Below, piece after piece: positions 1 through 6,587 of a DNA stretch of 43,338 nucleotides. This stretch comes from Acidobacteriota bacterium (lineage in GTDB: Bacteria > Acidobacteriota > UBA6911 > RPQK01 > JACQSY01). The position numbers and the translations under genes were made by a program. Numbering within the stretch: the stretch's first letter is position 1; each line of letters opens with the position of its first letter. The stretch is taken from assembly GCA_016211085.1 (NCBI GenBank), contig JACQSY010000050.1, positions 1 to 43,338 of the forward strand. The letters are read 5' to 3'. Below the pieces are notes generated by a model. It had not been told where the DNA came from. It did no database searches and saw only the letters and a program-made list of their open reading frames with translations.

Positions 1-80
1 CTTCTCTTCCCTAAAACCCGAATCCTCACCAAGGGGGTACGATCTCTATTCCGTTTCCCACCCGTGCCCGAAAAATTTTC

Positions 81-112
81 TTGACACCGTAGTATGGTAC
101 AGGGTGCATCTT
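81..112 (+). promoter_or_regulatory. mer-type promoter/operator
   Basis: A perfect -35 box TTGACA (81-86) is followed by an imperfect dyad CCGTAG/GTACaGG (87-103), much like the mer operator arrangement in which MerR binds between -35 and -10. A weak -10 (GCATCT at 106-111 or CATCTT one base later) gives an over-long spacer of 19-20 bp, the hallmark of MerR-activated promoters. It reads directly into merR and the downstream transport genes, so the operon is probably autoregulated from a single promoter, as in Gram-positive mer operons. The box positions are seen; the MerR regulation is inferred from family knowledge. Confidence 0.6.
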
Positions 113-132
113 AAGGTTCGAGGATGGTTTAT

Positions 133-546
133 ATGAGCTTAACCATTGGACAAGTGGCCCAGCAGGCAGGTATTGGAATTGAGACCGTGCGATTCTATGA
201 GCGACAGGGACTGATTCCGGAACCGCCGCGCACCGAATCCGGGTATAGGCAGTATCCCGAGCGAATTGTTGATCCCCTGAGATTCATTAAAAGAGCACAG
301 CAACTTGGATTCACACTAAAAGAAGTTGCCGAACTTTTGCATCTTCGCGTGGTTCCCGGGATGAGGTGCAGCGACGTGAAGGTCCGGGCCCAAGCGAAGA
401 TCACAGAAATCGAGGCGAAAATCAAAGATCTGCAACGGATGCAAGTCGCTTTGAAGAAGCTCGCTCAAGCCTGTACAGGCCGCGGGCCGACGGCGGAATG
501 CCCGATTTTAGAAGCGCTGCAGCTGGGGCAGGAGAGAACATGTTAG
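133..546 (+). CDS. merR: MerR-family mercury-responsive regulator
   Basis: This is a 137-residue MerR-type regulator. The N-terminal winged helix-turn-helix (TIGQVAQQAG through the VRFYERQGLIPEP signature) is followed by a long dimerisation helix. Three cysteines at residues 79, 114 and 123 (contexts GMRCSDV, QACTGRG, AECPILE) sit where mercury-binding MerR proteins carry their three-coordinate Hg(II) ligands, so mercury rather than copper or zinc is the likely inducer. I prefer the ATG at 133, which aligns with known MerR N-termini and has GAGG nine bases upstream; an ATG at 124 would add three residues. The stop overlaps the start of the next gene by seven bases, implying translational coupling. 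It lies directly behind a mer-type operator. Confidence 0.88.
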   Translation: MSLTIGQVAQQAGIGIETVRFYERQGLIPEPPRTESGYRQYPERIVDPLRFIKRAQQLGFTLKEVAELLHLRVVPGMRCSDVKVRAQAKITEIEAKIKDLQRMQVALKKLAQACTGRGPTAECPILEALQLGQERTC

Positions 547-1256
547 CCCCATTGAGAAACCTGGTTATTTTGCCGCTGCTAGGCACTGCTCTTCTTCCAA
601 GGGTCATTTGTCCAGCTTGCCTGGCGGCCTACGCAGGCATTTTCAGCACAATCGGGATCGTACTTACCGATTACTCGCGTTATCTTTTCTCCGCGAGTTC
701 ACTGTTTCTGGGTGTTGCATTGGGTTCCTTAGTGTACCGTGCCCGAGATCGGCACGGATATGGGCCGCTGCTGCTGGGGATAACTGCAAGTGTTGTGTTG
801 CTGGCTGGAAAGTTTTTGTGGAATTCGCCTGCAGCGATCGCTATGGCAGCTTTTGCATTCATTGTGGCCTCCTTATGGAATTCGTGGCCGACACCAAAAG
901 CGACTCACGCCGGCTCCTGCTCCGCGTGCGCTCAGCAGGAGCCGATCACACTGTCGACGAGCGCACACAAAAACAAGAGAAAGGAGTACGTGATGGCTAA
1001 ACGGAAAATAGAAATCTTTAGCGCGGGTTGCCCAGCTTGCGAAGAGACGATTGCCGTCGTAAACAAGCTGGCATGCCCATCCTGCGAGGTGGAAGTTCTA
1101 GACATGCGCCGGACCGAAGTTGCTCAGAAAGCCAAGCAGTATGGCGTCCGTACGGTTCCTGCAGTAGCGATCAACGGGAAACTTGCCGATTGCTGCTCAG
1201 GACGAGGACCCGATGAAAGCTCTCTCCGGGCTGAGGGAATCGGCCTGCCGCTCTGA
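540..1256 (+). CDS. MerC-like mercury transporter continuous with a thioredoxin-like domain
   Basis: The reading frame encodes 238 residues. Residues 1 to about 120 form a membrane domain of three to four hydrophobic helices with a CPAC pair near the end of the first helix, resembling MerC/MerT-type mercuric ion importers, where such a pair relays Hg(II). A linker with CSAC follows, then from about residue 152 a small thioredoxin/glutaredoxin-like domain with CPAC, CPSC, a cis-Pro-like TVPAV and a late CC pair. There is no stop between the domains, so ribosomes starting at 540 must make the fusion. A strong Shine-Dalgarno and ATG at 993 could also yield the soluble domain alone. The start overlaps the merR stop. 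Transport of Hg(II) is inferred from context and cysteine layout; the exact Mer subfamily is less certain. Confidence 0.75.
   Translation: MLAPLRNLVILPLLGTALLPRVICPACLAAYAGIFSTIGIVLTDYSRYLFSASSLFLGVALGSLVYRARDRHGYGPLLLGITASVVLLAGKFLWNSPAAIAMAAFAFIVASLWNSWPTPKATHAGSCSACAQQEPITLSTSAHKNKRKEYVMAKRKIEIFSAGCPACEETIAVVNKLACPSCEVEVLDMRRTEVAQKAKQYGVRTVPAVAINGKLADCCSGRGPDESSLRAEGIGLPL
993..1256 (+). CDS. Possible internal start: stand-alone thioredoxin-like protein
   Basis: An AAGGAG at 981-986 lies six bases before ATG 993 (or next to GTG 990), inside the longer frame that starts at 540. Translation from here would give an 87-residue soluble protein with CPAC, CPSC and TVPAV motifs, similar in size to small thioredoxin-like proteins found in mer operons. 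Because the frames are identical, this is either a second product of the same gene or a relic of two genes that fused by losing a stop. The ribosome site is seen; its use is inference. Confidence 0.45.
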   Translation: MAKRKIEIFSAGCPACEETIAVVNKLACPSCEVEVLDMRRTEVAQKAKQYGVRTVPAVAINGKLADCCSGRGPDESSLRAEGIGLPL

Positions 1257-1310
1257 GAATCTATACACGGATGGTTTGGCTTTCCGCCGTGCCATCCGGA
1301 AGGAGTAACT

Positions 1311-1667
1311 TTGAAATTTCTTTTAATTGTTGGGATTGTACTGAGTGTAGCGGTGTTAGGAGTGGGAGGACTCGGAAACTTTTCCTGCGCCGGATTCTCC
1401 TCGGTGAAACCCTCTTCCATACATGTTGCCGAACTGAAAACTTCAATCTTTCGTGTCGAAGGTATGACCTGTGGCGGGTGTGCAGCCGGACTCAGAGCGA
1501 TCATGAAGAAGATAGATGGAGTGCAGAAGGTGAAAGCATCCTACGAGGAACGGAAGGCCATCGTGACCTACAATCCTGCCAAAATTAAGCCGGACCAGAT
1601 CATTGCCGCCATCGAGAAGTTGGGCTACTCAGCCAAGCTCCAGAAAATTGGAGGCACGAAGAATTGA
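1311..1667 (+). CDS. MerP-like heavy-metal-associated (HMA) domain protein
   Basis: This 118-residue protein has a hydrophobic N-terminal segment (about residues 2-25) acting as signal peptide or membrane anchor, then a heavy-metal-associated ferredoxin-fold domain with the metal motif GMTCGGC and the usual flanking pattern (IFRVEG before it, GVQKVKASYE and KLGYSA after). In mer operons the periplasmic HMA protein MerP binds Hg(II) and passes it to the membrane importer, and that role is likely here. The start is TTG at 1311, preceded by GGAAGGAG at 1298-1305. The stop overlaps the start of the following gene. A copper chaperone role is an alternative, but mer context argues for mercury. Confidence 0.8.
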   Translation: MKFLLIVGIVLSVAVLGVGGLGNFSCAGFSSVKPSSIHVAELKTSIFRVEGMTCGGCAAGLRAIMKKIDGVQKVKASYEERKAIVTYNPAKIKPDQIIAAIEKLGYSAKLQKIGGTKN

Positions 1668-2125
1668 GCGAGTCCTGTTGCCAGCCTTCAAAGGCGCCGA
1701 GAATATCCTCAAATTGTCCCCTCAGCGGTCACTGGGGCCAAGCCGTGGACTGGCTGACCGTGGCCGCCCTGACTTCTGGACCGGTCCCTCCGAGGCAGAA
1801 TTTTTGGTTGTGTAGAGACAGCGACTGTGATGTTGTTTATTTTGGCGAAGAGGGCTATCTCTTGCGCATTGCTGACCTCCGTATGGTTCCCGGTTTCAAG
1901 CATGGGGGTGGCGAGCGCCTAATCTGCTATTGCTTCAATTACCGTCGCCGGGACATAGAGGCGGAAATCCGGACCAAGGGTCACGCCAGCAACATCGTCA
2001 GGCGCATCACCGGCGAAGTTCAAGCAGGAAATTGTGCCTGCCAAGTACGAAATCCTTCAGGAAGGTGTTGCTTGGGAGAGTTCAAAAAGGCAGAAGCCGA
2101 AATCCGGCGGGAAGTCCAACTCTAG
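1664..2125 (+). CDS. CopZ-type iron-sulfur metallochaperone
   Basis: A 153-residue, cysteine-rich soluble protein resembling the N-terminal part of Archaeoglobus-type CopZ: a zinc-site half (SESCC, CPLSG, LCRDSDCDVVYF) followed by a BFD-like [2Fe-2S] half with paired cysteines CYCF, NCACQ and RCC. Such proteins are seen with mer and cop genes and are thought to combine metal binding with electron transfer. There is no HMA domain of its own; the preceding gene supplies one. The TTG start at 1664 overlaps the previous stop (TTGA), so the two are probably translationally coupled and may act together. The function in mercury handling is inferred. Confidence 0.75.
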   Translation: MSESCCQPSKAPRISSNCPLSGHWGQAVDWLTVAALTSGPVPPRQNFWLCRDSDCDVVYFGEEGYLLRIADLRMVPGFKHGGGERLICYCFNYRRRDIEAEIRTKGHASNIVRRITGEVQAGNCACQVRNPSGRCCLGEFKKAEAEIRREVQL

Positions 2126-2234
2126 AAGAAGTGCCGCTCGACGATTGAGTCTACTCCTGTTGAATTTTTGGTGTCTAACGTGCCGGTCATGTGGTTGACG
2201 AGATCTTCATAAACTGCCATTGTTTGAAGAGATC

Positions 2235-2792
2235 ATGTCACCGGACGAGGAGAAATGGGCAAGGGACTTTGGTCCCGTGCTGAAGCGTTACGCCCTGATA
2301 CGTGTGGGCGACTCCGCTGTAGCGGAGGACCTGGTTCAAGAGACTTTCCTGGCTGCCCTCCGGTCCCGTGATCGATTTGAAGGACGTTCCTCCATCCAGA
2401 CTTGGCTCACGGGAATCCTGCGCCACAAGATTCTGGATCATTTTCGCGAGCAATTCAAAAACAGAGAAGTAGAGCTGCAGATTCTAGAGAATGGCCCCGA
2501 AGATGATCTTTTCGATTCCAGAGGGAATTGGGTCAAGCCGCCTGTCTCATGGAAAGAAAGCCCTGAAGACGCTCTCAAGACAAAAGAATTTCGTGAGATT
2601 CTTCTCCTTTGTCTTGAGGGGATCCCTCGCCAAAAACGCCTGGTTCTGCTTCTGAGAAACGTCGACGGGCTCTCCGGAGAAGAAATTTGTAAGGAATTTG
2701 GGATTAGTTCGACTCATCTGTGGGTCTTGATGCATCGTGCTCGGGCAGCGCTTCGCCGCTGCCTGGAGGAGCGGTGGTTTAAGGGCAAGTGA
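2235..2792 (+). CDS. ECF-type RNA polymerase sigma factor
   Basis: This is a 185-residue sigma-70-family protein with region 2 (AEDLVQETFLAAL, then SSIQTWLTGILRHKILDHFR) and region 4 (IPRQKRLVLLLRNVDGLSGEEICKEF, an HTH ending in HLWVLMHRARAALRRCL). The linker of about 50 residues between the regions is long for the class. I chose ATG 2235, which has GAAGAG just upstream; a TTG at 2220 would add five residues without a ribosome site. A zinc-finger anti-sigma follows 16 bases later, so the pair probably forms a stress-responsive switch. The next gene in the same direction is the predicted selenoprotein peroxiredoxin, making redox stress a reasonable but unproven signal. Confidence 0.88.
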   Translation: MSPDEEKWARDFGPVLKRYALIRVGDSAVAEDLVQETFLAALRSRDRFEGRSSIQTWLTGILRHKILDHFREQFKNREVELQILENGPEDDLFDSRGNWVKPPVSWKESPEDALKTKEFREILLLCLEGIPRQKRLVLLLRNVDGLSGEEICKEFGISSTHLWVLMHRARAALRRCLEERWFKGK

Positions 2793-2808
2793 AGGAGGAC
2801 AGGAACCA

Positions 2809-3000
2809 TTGCTGAATTGCCGGGAAGCGGCGCAGCTGATTGCCGAGATGATGGAAAAACCATTGTCCTGGAGACAAAGAATGGCCTTGGCCTTCCATCT
2901 GTCCATGTGCCATTTGTGCCGCCGTTATCGAACTCAGCTCCGATGGATTGATCGCGCTTTGTCCGTCTATTTTTCTGCGCATCCTATCGACTCTTGGTGA
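2809..3000 (+). CDS. Small zinc-finger anti-sigma factor
   Basis: A 63-residue protein beginning at TTG 2809 with an excellent AAGGAGGAC eight bases upstream. It starts with a NCREAAQLI-type segment typical of anti-sigma zinc-finger domains and contains HLSMCHLC, the His-x3-Cys-x2-Cys motif of the ZAS family; the N-terminal Cys supplies a fourth possible ligand. There is no transmembrane segment, so it is a soluble, possibly thiol-sensing anti-sigma of the RsrA/ChrR-like sort. Its position right behind the ECF gene supports a cognate pair. Redox sensing is inferred from the motif alone. Confidence 0.78.
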   Translation: MLNCREAAQLIAEMMEKPLSWRQRMALAFHLSMCHLCRRYRTQLRWIDRALSVYFSAHPIDSW

Positions 3001-3197
3001 TCAAAAGGCAGAAGATTTCGCGCATAGAAAGATTCTCATAGAGCGAGTGGCTGGAGAAAAATTGTAAAGCCTAATCCGCGTAGAAGTTGCAATTCGAGCG
3101 GAAACAGCCCGGGGTAACACGTCATTCATAGCCGTTGTCCTGAACTCGAATTGAATTCGGAGATGAGGCGGAAAAAGAAAAGGTAAGGAGGTTCCAA

Positions 3198-3845
3198 ATG
3201 AGGTGGTTAAACGATGGCGGGCCTTTTGAACGCTGGCGGGCCAGAAGCCTGGGGTCATTTCGGGGCTGGCAACTTGGGAAAATTATTCTCGTGCTGCTTT
3301 TCTATTCACTATGGGCCGCGCTCCCCGCCCTGGGGCAGACTGAATCTCCATCCGATTTACAACGTGTCCGCATCGGTTCTCGCCCGCCCGATTTTCTTTT
3401 GAAAGATCTACAAGGACGGTCACACTCCCTGAAACAATATGAAGGACACCGGAATATCGTGCTGGTTTTCTATCGTGGCCATTGGTGACCTTACTGTCTT
3501 ACCCAGTTCGGGCAACTGGCGACTCTCATGCGGGAAAGCAAACGAGATGATGTTCAGATTTTAGCCATCAGCATTGATCCTCCTGAGCTCGGACGCAAAA
3601 TGGTGGCGAATGTAAAAGAAAAATTTAATCTGGACCTAAGCTTTCCTTTGCTGTCAGATCCAGGGCATCAAGTAATTGACCGTTATGGCTTGCTGAATCC
3701 GGCTTTGGCAGAGCGTGGTTTGCCGCACCCCGCCGTGTTTCTCATCGATAAGACCGGGGTGGTGCGTTGGCGGTTTGTAGAGACCGATTACAAGATACGT
3801 GCCAGTAACGAACAGATCCTTGAAGCGCTCAAGTCTCTTCGCTGA
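3198..3845 (+). CDS. Predicted selenocysteine peroxiredoxin-like protein (TGA = Sec97)
   Basis: Read through an in-frame TGA at 3486-3488, this gene encodes 215 residues. The N-terminus holds a basic stretch and a hydrophobic segment (about 26-46) that is a signal peptide or anchor. The rest is an AhpC/TSA (redoxin) fold: RPPDFLLKDLQG, then FYRGHW-U-PYC, then VQILAISIDPPELGRK, SFPLLSDPG and HPAVFLIDKTGVVRW. Family members normally have FYRGHWCPYC, so the TGA replaces the first Cys of the CxxC motif, giving UxxC. The frame continues intact for 119 codons beyond it, and a hairpin fitting the bacterial SECIS pattern follows. The start is ATG 3198 with TAAGGAGG upstream. A seleno-peroxidase or thiol oxidoreductase at the envelope is likely. 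A nonsense mutation or base error is the alternative. No sel genes lie in the window. Confidence 0.85.
3486..3519 (+). promoter_or_regulatory. Candidate bacterial SECIS element
   Basis: The TGA (3486-3488) is followed by a perfect 6-bp stem, CCAGTT (3503-3508) with AACTGG (3514-3519), enclosing the 5-nt loop CGGGC. The loop begins 20 nt after the TGA and has G at its second position. Published bacterial SECIS models ask for an apical loop of 3-14 nt with a G among the first two bases, 16-37 nt from the UGA, so this hairpin fits. It would bind SelB in the mRNA while also coding for residues just after the active site. Confidence 0.75.
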
Positions 3846-3917
3846 CTCGACAAAAAGGGGAACCGCTTTAGTCCACTGCATCACTCATTTGGCTCTCGGT
3901 GATCACTGTCCAGCCGG

Positions 3918-5141
3918 TTATTGCTTCGTTTTAGTGGTAAATCTTTTCTCGATGATCGCCAGCTTTTTCCTCAGAGTCTTTTCATCCAGAAAGCCGGTGT
4001 GCTGGTTGGCCAGGCTGCCATCAGGGGCAAGGAAATAGCTTGAAGGATAAGCAAAGACTTTGTACTGCTGTTCAATCTTTCCGGATAAATCAATTGCTAT
4101 CGGGTAATCGATTTTCAGCTGGTTTACGAATTCGTATATGTCCGAAAGCCCACTTTGTTCTGCGACGCCGATGATCTCCAAATGAGCTTTTTTCTCCCGA
4201 TACACCCGAAGCAGTTCCGGCATTTCTGCTTTGCAGGGAGCACACCAGGTGGCCCAAAAATTCACCAGCACAATCTTTCCTTTTAAATCGGAAAGCTTCT
4301 GTGTGCTTCCGTCCAGAAACTGCGCCTCAAAATCGTAATCTCCTGGTTTGAAAGCCACGGAGCCAAAACGCACGGGAGAGTTCGGAAGACTGGCGTCGGT
4401 CCGTGATTTCGGGACAACCCATCTGTCCAGGCTCATGAAAGAGAACCTGGAAGATAAGCGTCCGAGCTGATCGCTAAGAATCAGGACGCCTATGAGAAGT
4501 AGCAGCATCCCGCCGGCAACCTCCGCCTTGCGGACGTGAGGGCGCAATCGTTTGAATGCCGTCAAGAAATGTTGGAGAAACAGCGCGGAGAAAACAAATC
4601 CTGCCCCCAGTCCAAAAGAGTAAACGGCCAACAAAAGAATTCCCCGGCTGACCGTCTGGGTTACCGCAGCCAAAGCCAGAATCCCAGCCAAAACCGGGCC
4701 CACGCAGGGAGTCCATCCAAAACCGAAGAAAACTCCCGCTCCAAGCGCACCAAGAAAACCTCTCACGCGTTCCTGAGACTGAATTCTTTTGTCGTAAAGG
4801 AGAAAGGACAGGCGAAAAATACCTGTCAGGTGAAACCCCAGCAAAATGATCATGAATCCTGCAATCTGCCCCAGGATTTTCAGATGGGAGCGCAAGAATC
4901 CGCCCAGGGTGGTTGCAGCTGCTCCCAAAGCAATGAAAACCAGAGAAAACCCGATTACGAATGCCACACTATTCTTAAAAGCGGACCACAGAACTTCTCT
5001 TTGGCGGTTGCCGCTCAGGCGATCCAGTGAAAAACCGGTGATAAACGAGAGATACCCCGGAACTATCGGTAAAACGCACGGGGAAAGAAAAGACAGTACG
5101 CCTGCCATTAGCGCAGCGACCAAGCCCACATCCATTGCCAT
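3918..5141 (-). CDS. CcdA-TlpA fusion: membrane thiol electron carrier plus thioredoxin
   Basis: This 407-residue protein joins two modules. Residues 1 to about 230 are a six-helix CcdA/DsbD-type domain with the redox cysteines in SFLSPCVLP (C22) and GWTPCVGP (C146), which carry electrons from cytoplasmic thioredoxin across the membrane. Residues about 265-405 are a TlpA/ResA-like thioredoxin domain with WCAPC (C300, C303) and AYPSSYFL cis-Pro region. CcdA and TlpA are usually separate, so the fusion is a self-contained reductant relay to the periplasm. I take ATG 5141 as start because AAGGAAGG lies eight bases before it; a GTG at 5150 sits directly on that site. It converges on the selenoprotein gene and could supply its electrons, which is inference. 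Confidence 0.9.
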   Translation of the reverse strand: MAMDVGLVAALMAGVLSFLSPCVLPIVPGYLSFITGFSLDRLSGNRQREVLWSAFKNSVAFVIGFSLVFIALGAAATTLGGFLRSHLKILGQIAGFMIILLGFHLTGIFRLSFLLYDKRIQSQERVRGFLGALGAGVFFGFGWTPCVGPVLAGILALAAVTQTVSRGILLLAVYSFGLGAGFVFSALFLQHFLTAFKRLRPHVRKAEVAGGMLLLLIGVLILSDQLGRLSSRFSFMSLDRWVVPKSRTDASLPNSPVRFGSVAFKPGDYDFEAQFLDGSTQKLSDLKGKIVLVNFWATWCAPCKAEMPELLRVYREKKAHLEIIGVAEQSGLSDIYEFVNQLKIDYPIAIDLSGKIEQQYKVFAYPSSYFLAPDGSLANQHTGFLDEKTLRKKLAIIEKRFTTKTKQ

Positions 5142-5226
5142 TCGTTCCACCTTCCTTTGCTGAAGGTGGCTCCGCTCTCAGACCGGGCCTGCGGCCTGGA
5201 AGATGCGGAGCCAAAGTATAAGGACC

Positions 5227-5610
5227 TCACATGGTGGACTGTATTTTCACTTCTTGCCAGCCGCTTCCTTGCTTGATCTCAACTTTCTCGGGAATCACGC
5301 TTCTGGATTTCTCATCGAACTTACCTGTGACACGCGCCTGTTGGCCCACATGGGGCGCGAGCGAAGGCGCCGGTGCAAGAATCGTGCTGACGTTGCCTTT
5401 GGAGTCAAGAAGGGCGACAGGGATTCCGGACTTGGCGCACATCATGCCGCACTCTGCCATGCCCATGTGCTCGTTTCCTTTAAAACCGCCTGCTTTGTAG
5501 CATTTCAAGTCGACCAATGTTCCTGCCACCGTGTTGGCTCCCGATTGAGCCCAAAGGCTGAGTCCCAGCGAAGCCATTCCAAACAGTAATAAGAGTTGTT
5601 TTAATCTCAT
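5227..5610 (-). CDS. Exported Cys/Met/His-containing protein of unknown function
   Basis: I do not recognise a characterised family. The 127-residue product has a clear signal peptide (basic start, LLLLFGMASLG core, cleavage near LWAQ) and a mature domain of about 105 residues. It begins with GTLVDLKCY and contains NEHMGMAECGMMCAKSGIP, placing C37, C54, C58, H48 and several Met close together, which suggests a metal (copper-like) or redox site. The second half (APHVGQQARVTGKF) looks like a small beta-barrel or OB-type fold. The start ATG has CGGAGGG upstream. It is 85 bases upstream of, and collinear with, the CcdA-TlpA gene, so it may be a periplasmic partner of that relay. Confidence 0.75.
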   Translation of the reverse strand: MRLKQLLLLFGMASLGLSLWAQSGANTVAGTLVDLKCYKAGGFKGNEHMGMAECGMMCAKSGIPVALLDSKGNVSTILAPAPSLAPHVGQQARVTGKFDEKSRSVIPEKVEIKQGSGWQEVKIQSTM

Positions 5611-5953
5611 GATCTAACCCTCCGATTGTTGATGTGTTTTCGCATGTTGACCGCAGGCTGTGTAATCGGTGAGATTAGTCGCTGGACGCGGGCCCTCCTT
5701 ACAACGAATCGGCAGTTTTCTGCGTATGCGGGTGAGACAGGGAGTTGGATGGGTCACATAAGAGAATAAACAAAGCCCGCAATCTGCGGTACGTCTCCAA
5801 TTTCTAAGATCGCCGAGGCAATTAGACATGGAGGCCGCCCCTTGATTCATAAAGCCTTTCCCTGAAGGAACTTCTTATCCCTGGTTTAAATGTTCGATCG
5901 CTGTAAGGATTTGGCCTGCTTTCCGACACAACTGGCAGGGAGGTGATATTGAT
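5611..5953. other. Intergenic region between divergent genes
   Basis: This 343-base gap separates two divergent genes and should contain both promoters. A minus-strand open frame of 78 codons (5614-5850) ends in the ribosome site of the exported protein gene, but its composition does not look protein-like. I see no tRNA, repeat or clear operator here, and no promoter I would defend. Confidence 0.4.
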
Positions 5954-6430
5954 ATGAATTCCAGGATCCTAGCAGGTGCCGTGGCAGGGTTGATCGCCGG
6001 GGTCATATTCGGGGTCATGATGCAGATGATGAGTGCCCCGACTCCTATGGGCGAAAAGCCAATGATTGTCATGGTGGCGAATATCCTTGGTTCTGAGAGT
6101 GCGGCTGTAGGATGGTTGTATCACTTGTTCAACAGTGCGCTGATTGGGGGCCTTTTTGGGTGGATCTTCGCCCTTCGGGTGCATGCGTATATGGGAGCCA
6201 TTGTCTGGGGCGCTGTTTACGGTTTCTTCTGGTGGATTCTGGGTGGGCTCATCTTGATGCCGATATTCCTTGGAAATGCTCCTTTGGCTCCGCTCATGAT
6301 GGCTCCGATGCGGCCGGTTGCTATGGGGAGTTTAATGGGACATCTGATCTACGGCGTGGTCCTGGCTGCGAGTTTTGTCGCAATTTGGCACCATGAAGCC
6401 CCACCTAGCCCGGCGACAACCCCACGGTAA
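5954..6430 (+). CDS. Small integral membrane protein, function unknown
   Basis: A 158-residue protein with about four transmembrane helices: residues 5-27 (RILAGAVAGLIAGVIFGVMM), about 50-75 (with a short loop of VGWLYHLFNSALIGG), about 78-105 and about 122-145. It is rich in Gly and Met and has conserved-looking GWIFALR and GHLIYG segments, resembling small uncharacterised membrane proteins annotated as YagU-like or hypothetical. No catalytic motif is visible. ATG 5954 is preceded by GGGAGGTGAT at good spacing. A hairpin terminator follows 16 bases after the stop, so it is probably monocistronic. Confidence 0.78.
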   Translation: MNSRILAGAVAGLIAGVIFGVMMQMMSAPTPMGEKPMIVMVANILGSESAAVGWLYHLFNSALIGGLFGWIFALRVHAYMGAIVWGAVYGFFWWILGGLILMPIFLGNAPLAPLMMAPMRPVAMGSLMGHLIYGVVLAASFVAIWHHEAPPSPATTPR

Positions 6431-6445
6431 CCTCTGGTTCAGGGA

Positions 6446-6476
6446 GGGGAACAGGCCATCCGGCCTGCCCCTTTTT
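6446..6476 (+). terminator. Rho-independent terminator
   Basis: GGGG-AA-CAGGCC pairs with GGCCTG-CCCC around an ATCC loop, and five T follow immediately. The stem of ten pairs with a two-base bulge and the T-run make a standard intrinsic terminator for the membrane protein gene ending at 6430. Confidence 0.85.
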
Positions 6477-6587
6477 CATGACGATGCTTCCCGAAATTAA
6501 TTCCGGAATTCACCGAGATTGTCAAAGTTGTTGAGGAGGAATCAACGGCTGCTAACACCTTCTTGAAAGTGTGGCGACTCGGGTCAA

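Noticed and set aside
195..425. Minus-strand frame inside merR
   Set aside because: It is a shadow of merR codon structure, with no ribosome site or family match.
3100..3123. ECF-like promoter GGAAAC...CGTC before the selenoprotein gene
   Set aside because: The 14-base spacer is shorter than usual and no matching pair was found before the ECF gene itself, so autoregulation cannot be argued.
3198..3845. Reading the TGA as a nonsense mutation and the locus as a pseudogene
   Set aside because: Both halves are intact, the TGA lies precisely on the expected reactive Cys codon and a SECIS-like hairpin follows. Chance mutation remains possible but is less likely.
5614..5850. 78-codon minus-strand frame upstream of the exported Cys protein
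   Set aside because: A ribosome site exists, but the predicted peptide is Cys/Arg/Thr-rich with no fold-like pattern and no family I know; treated as chance.
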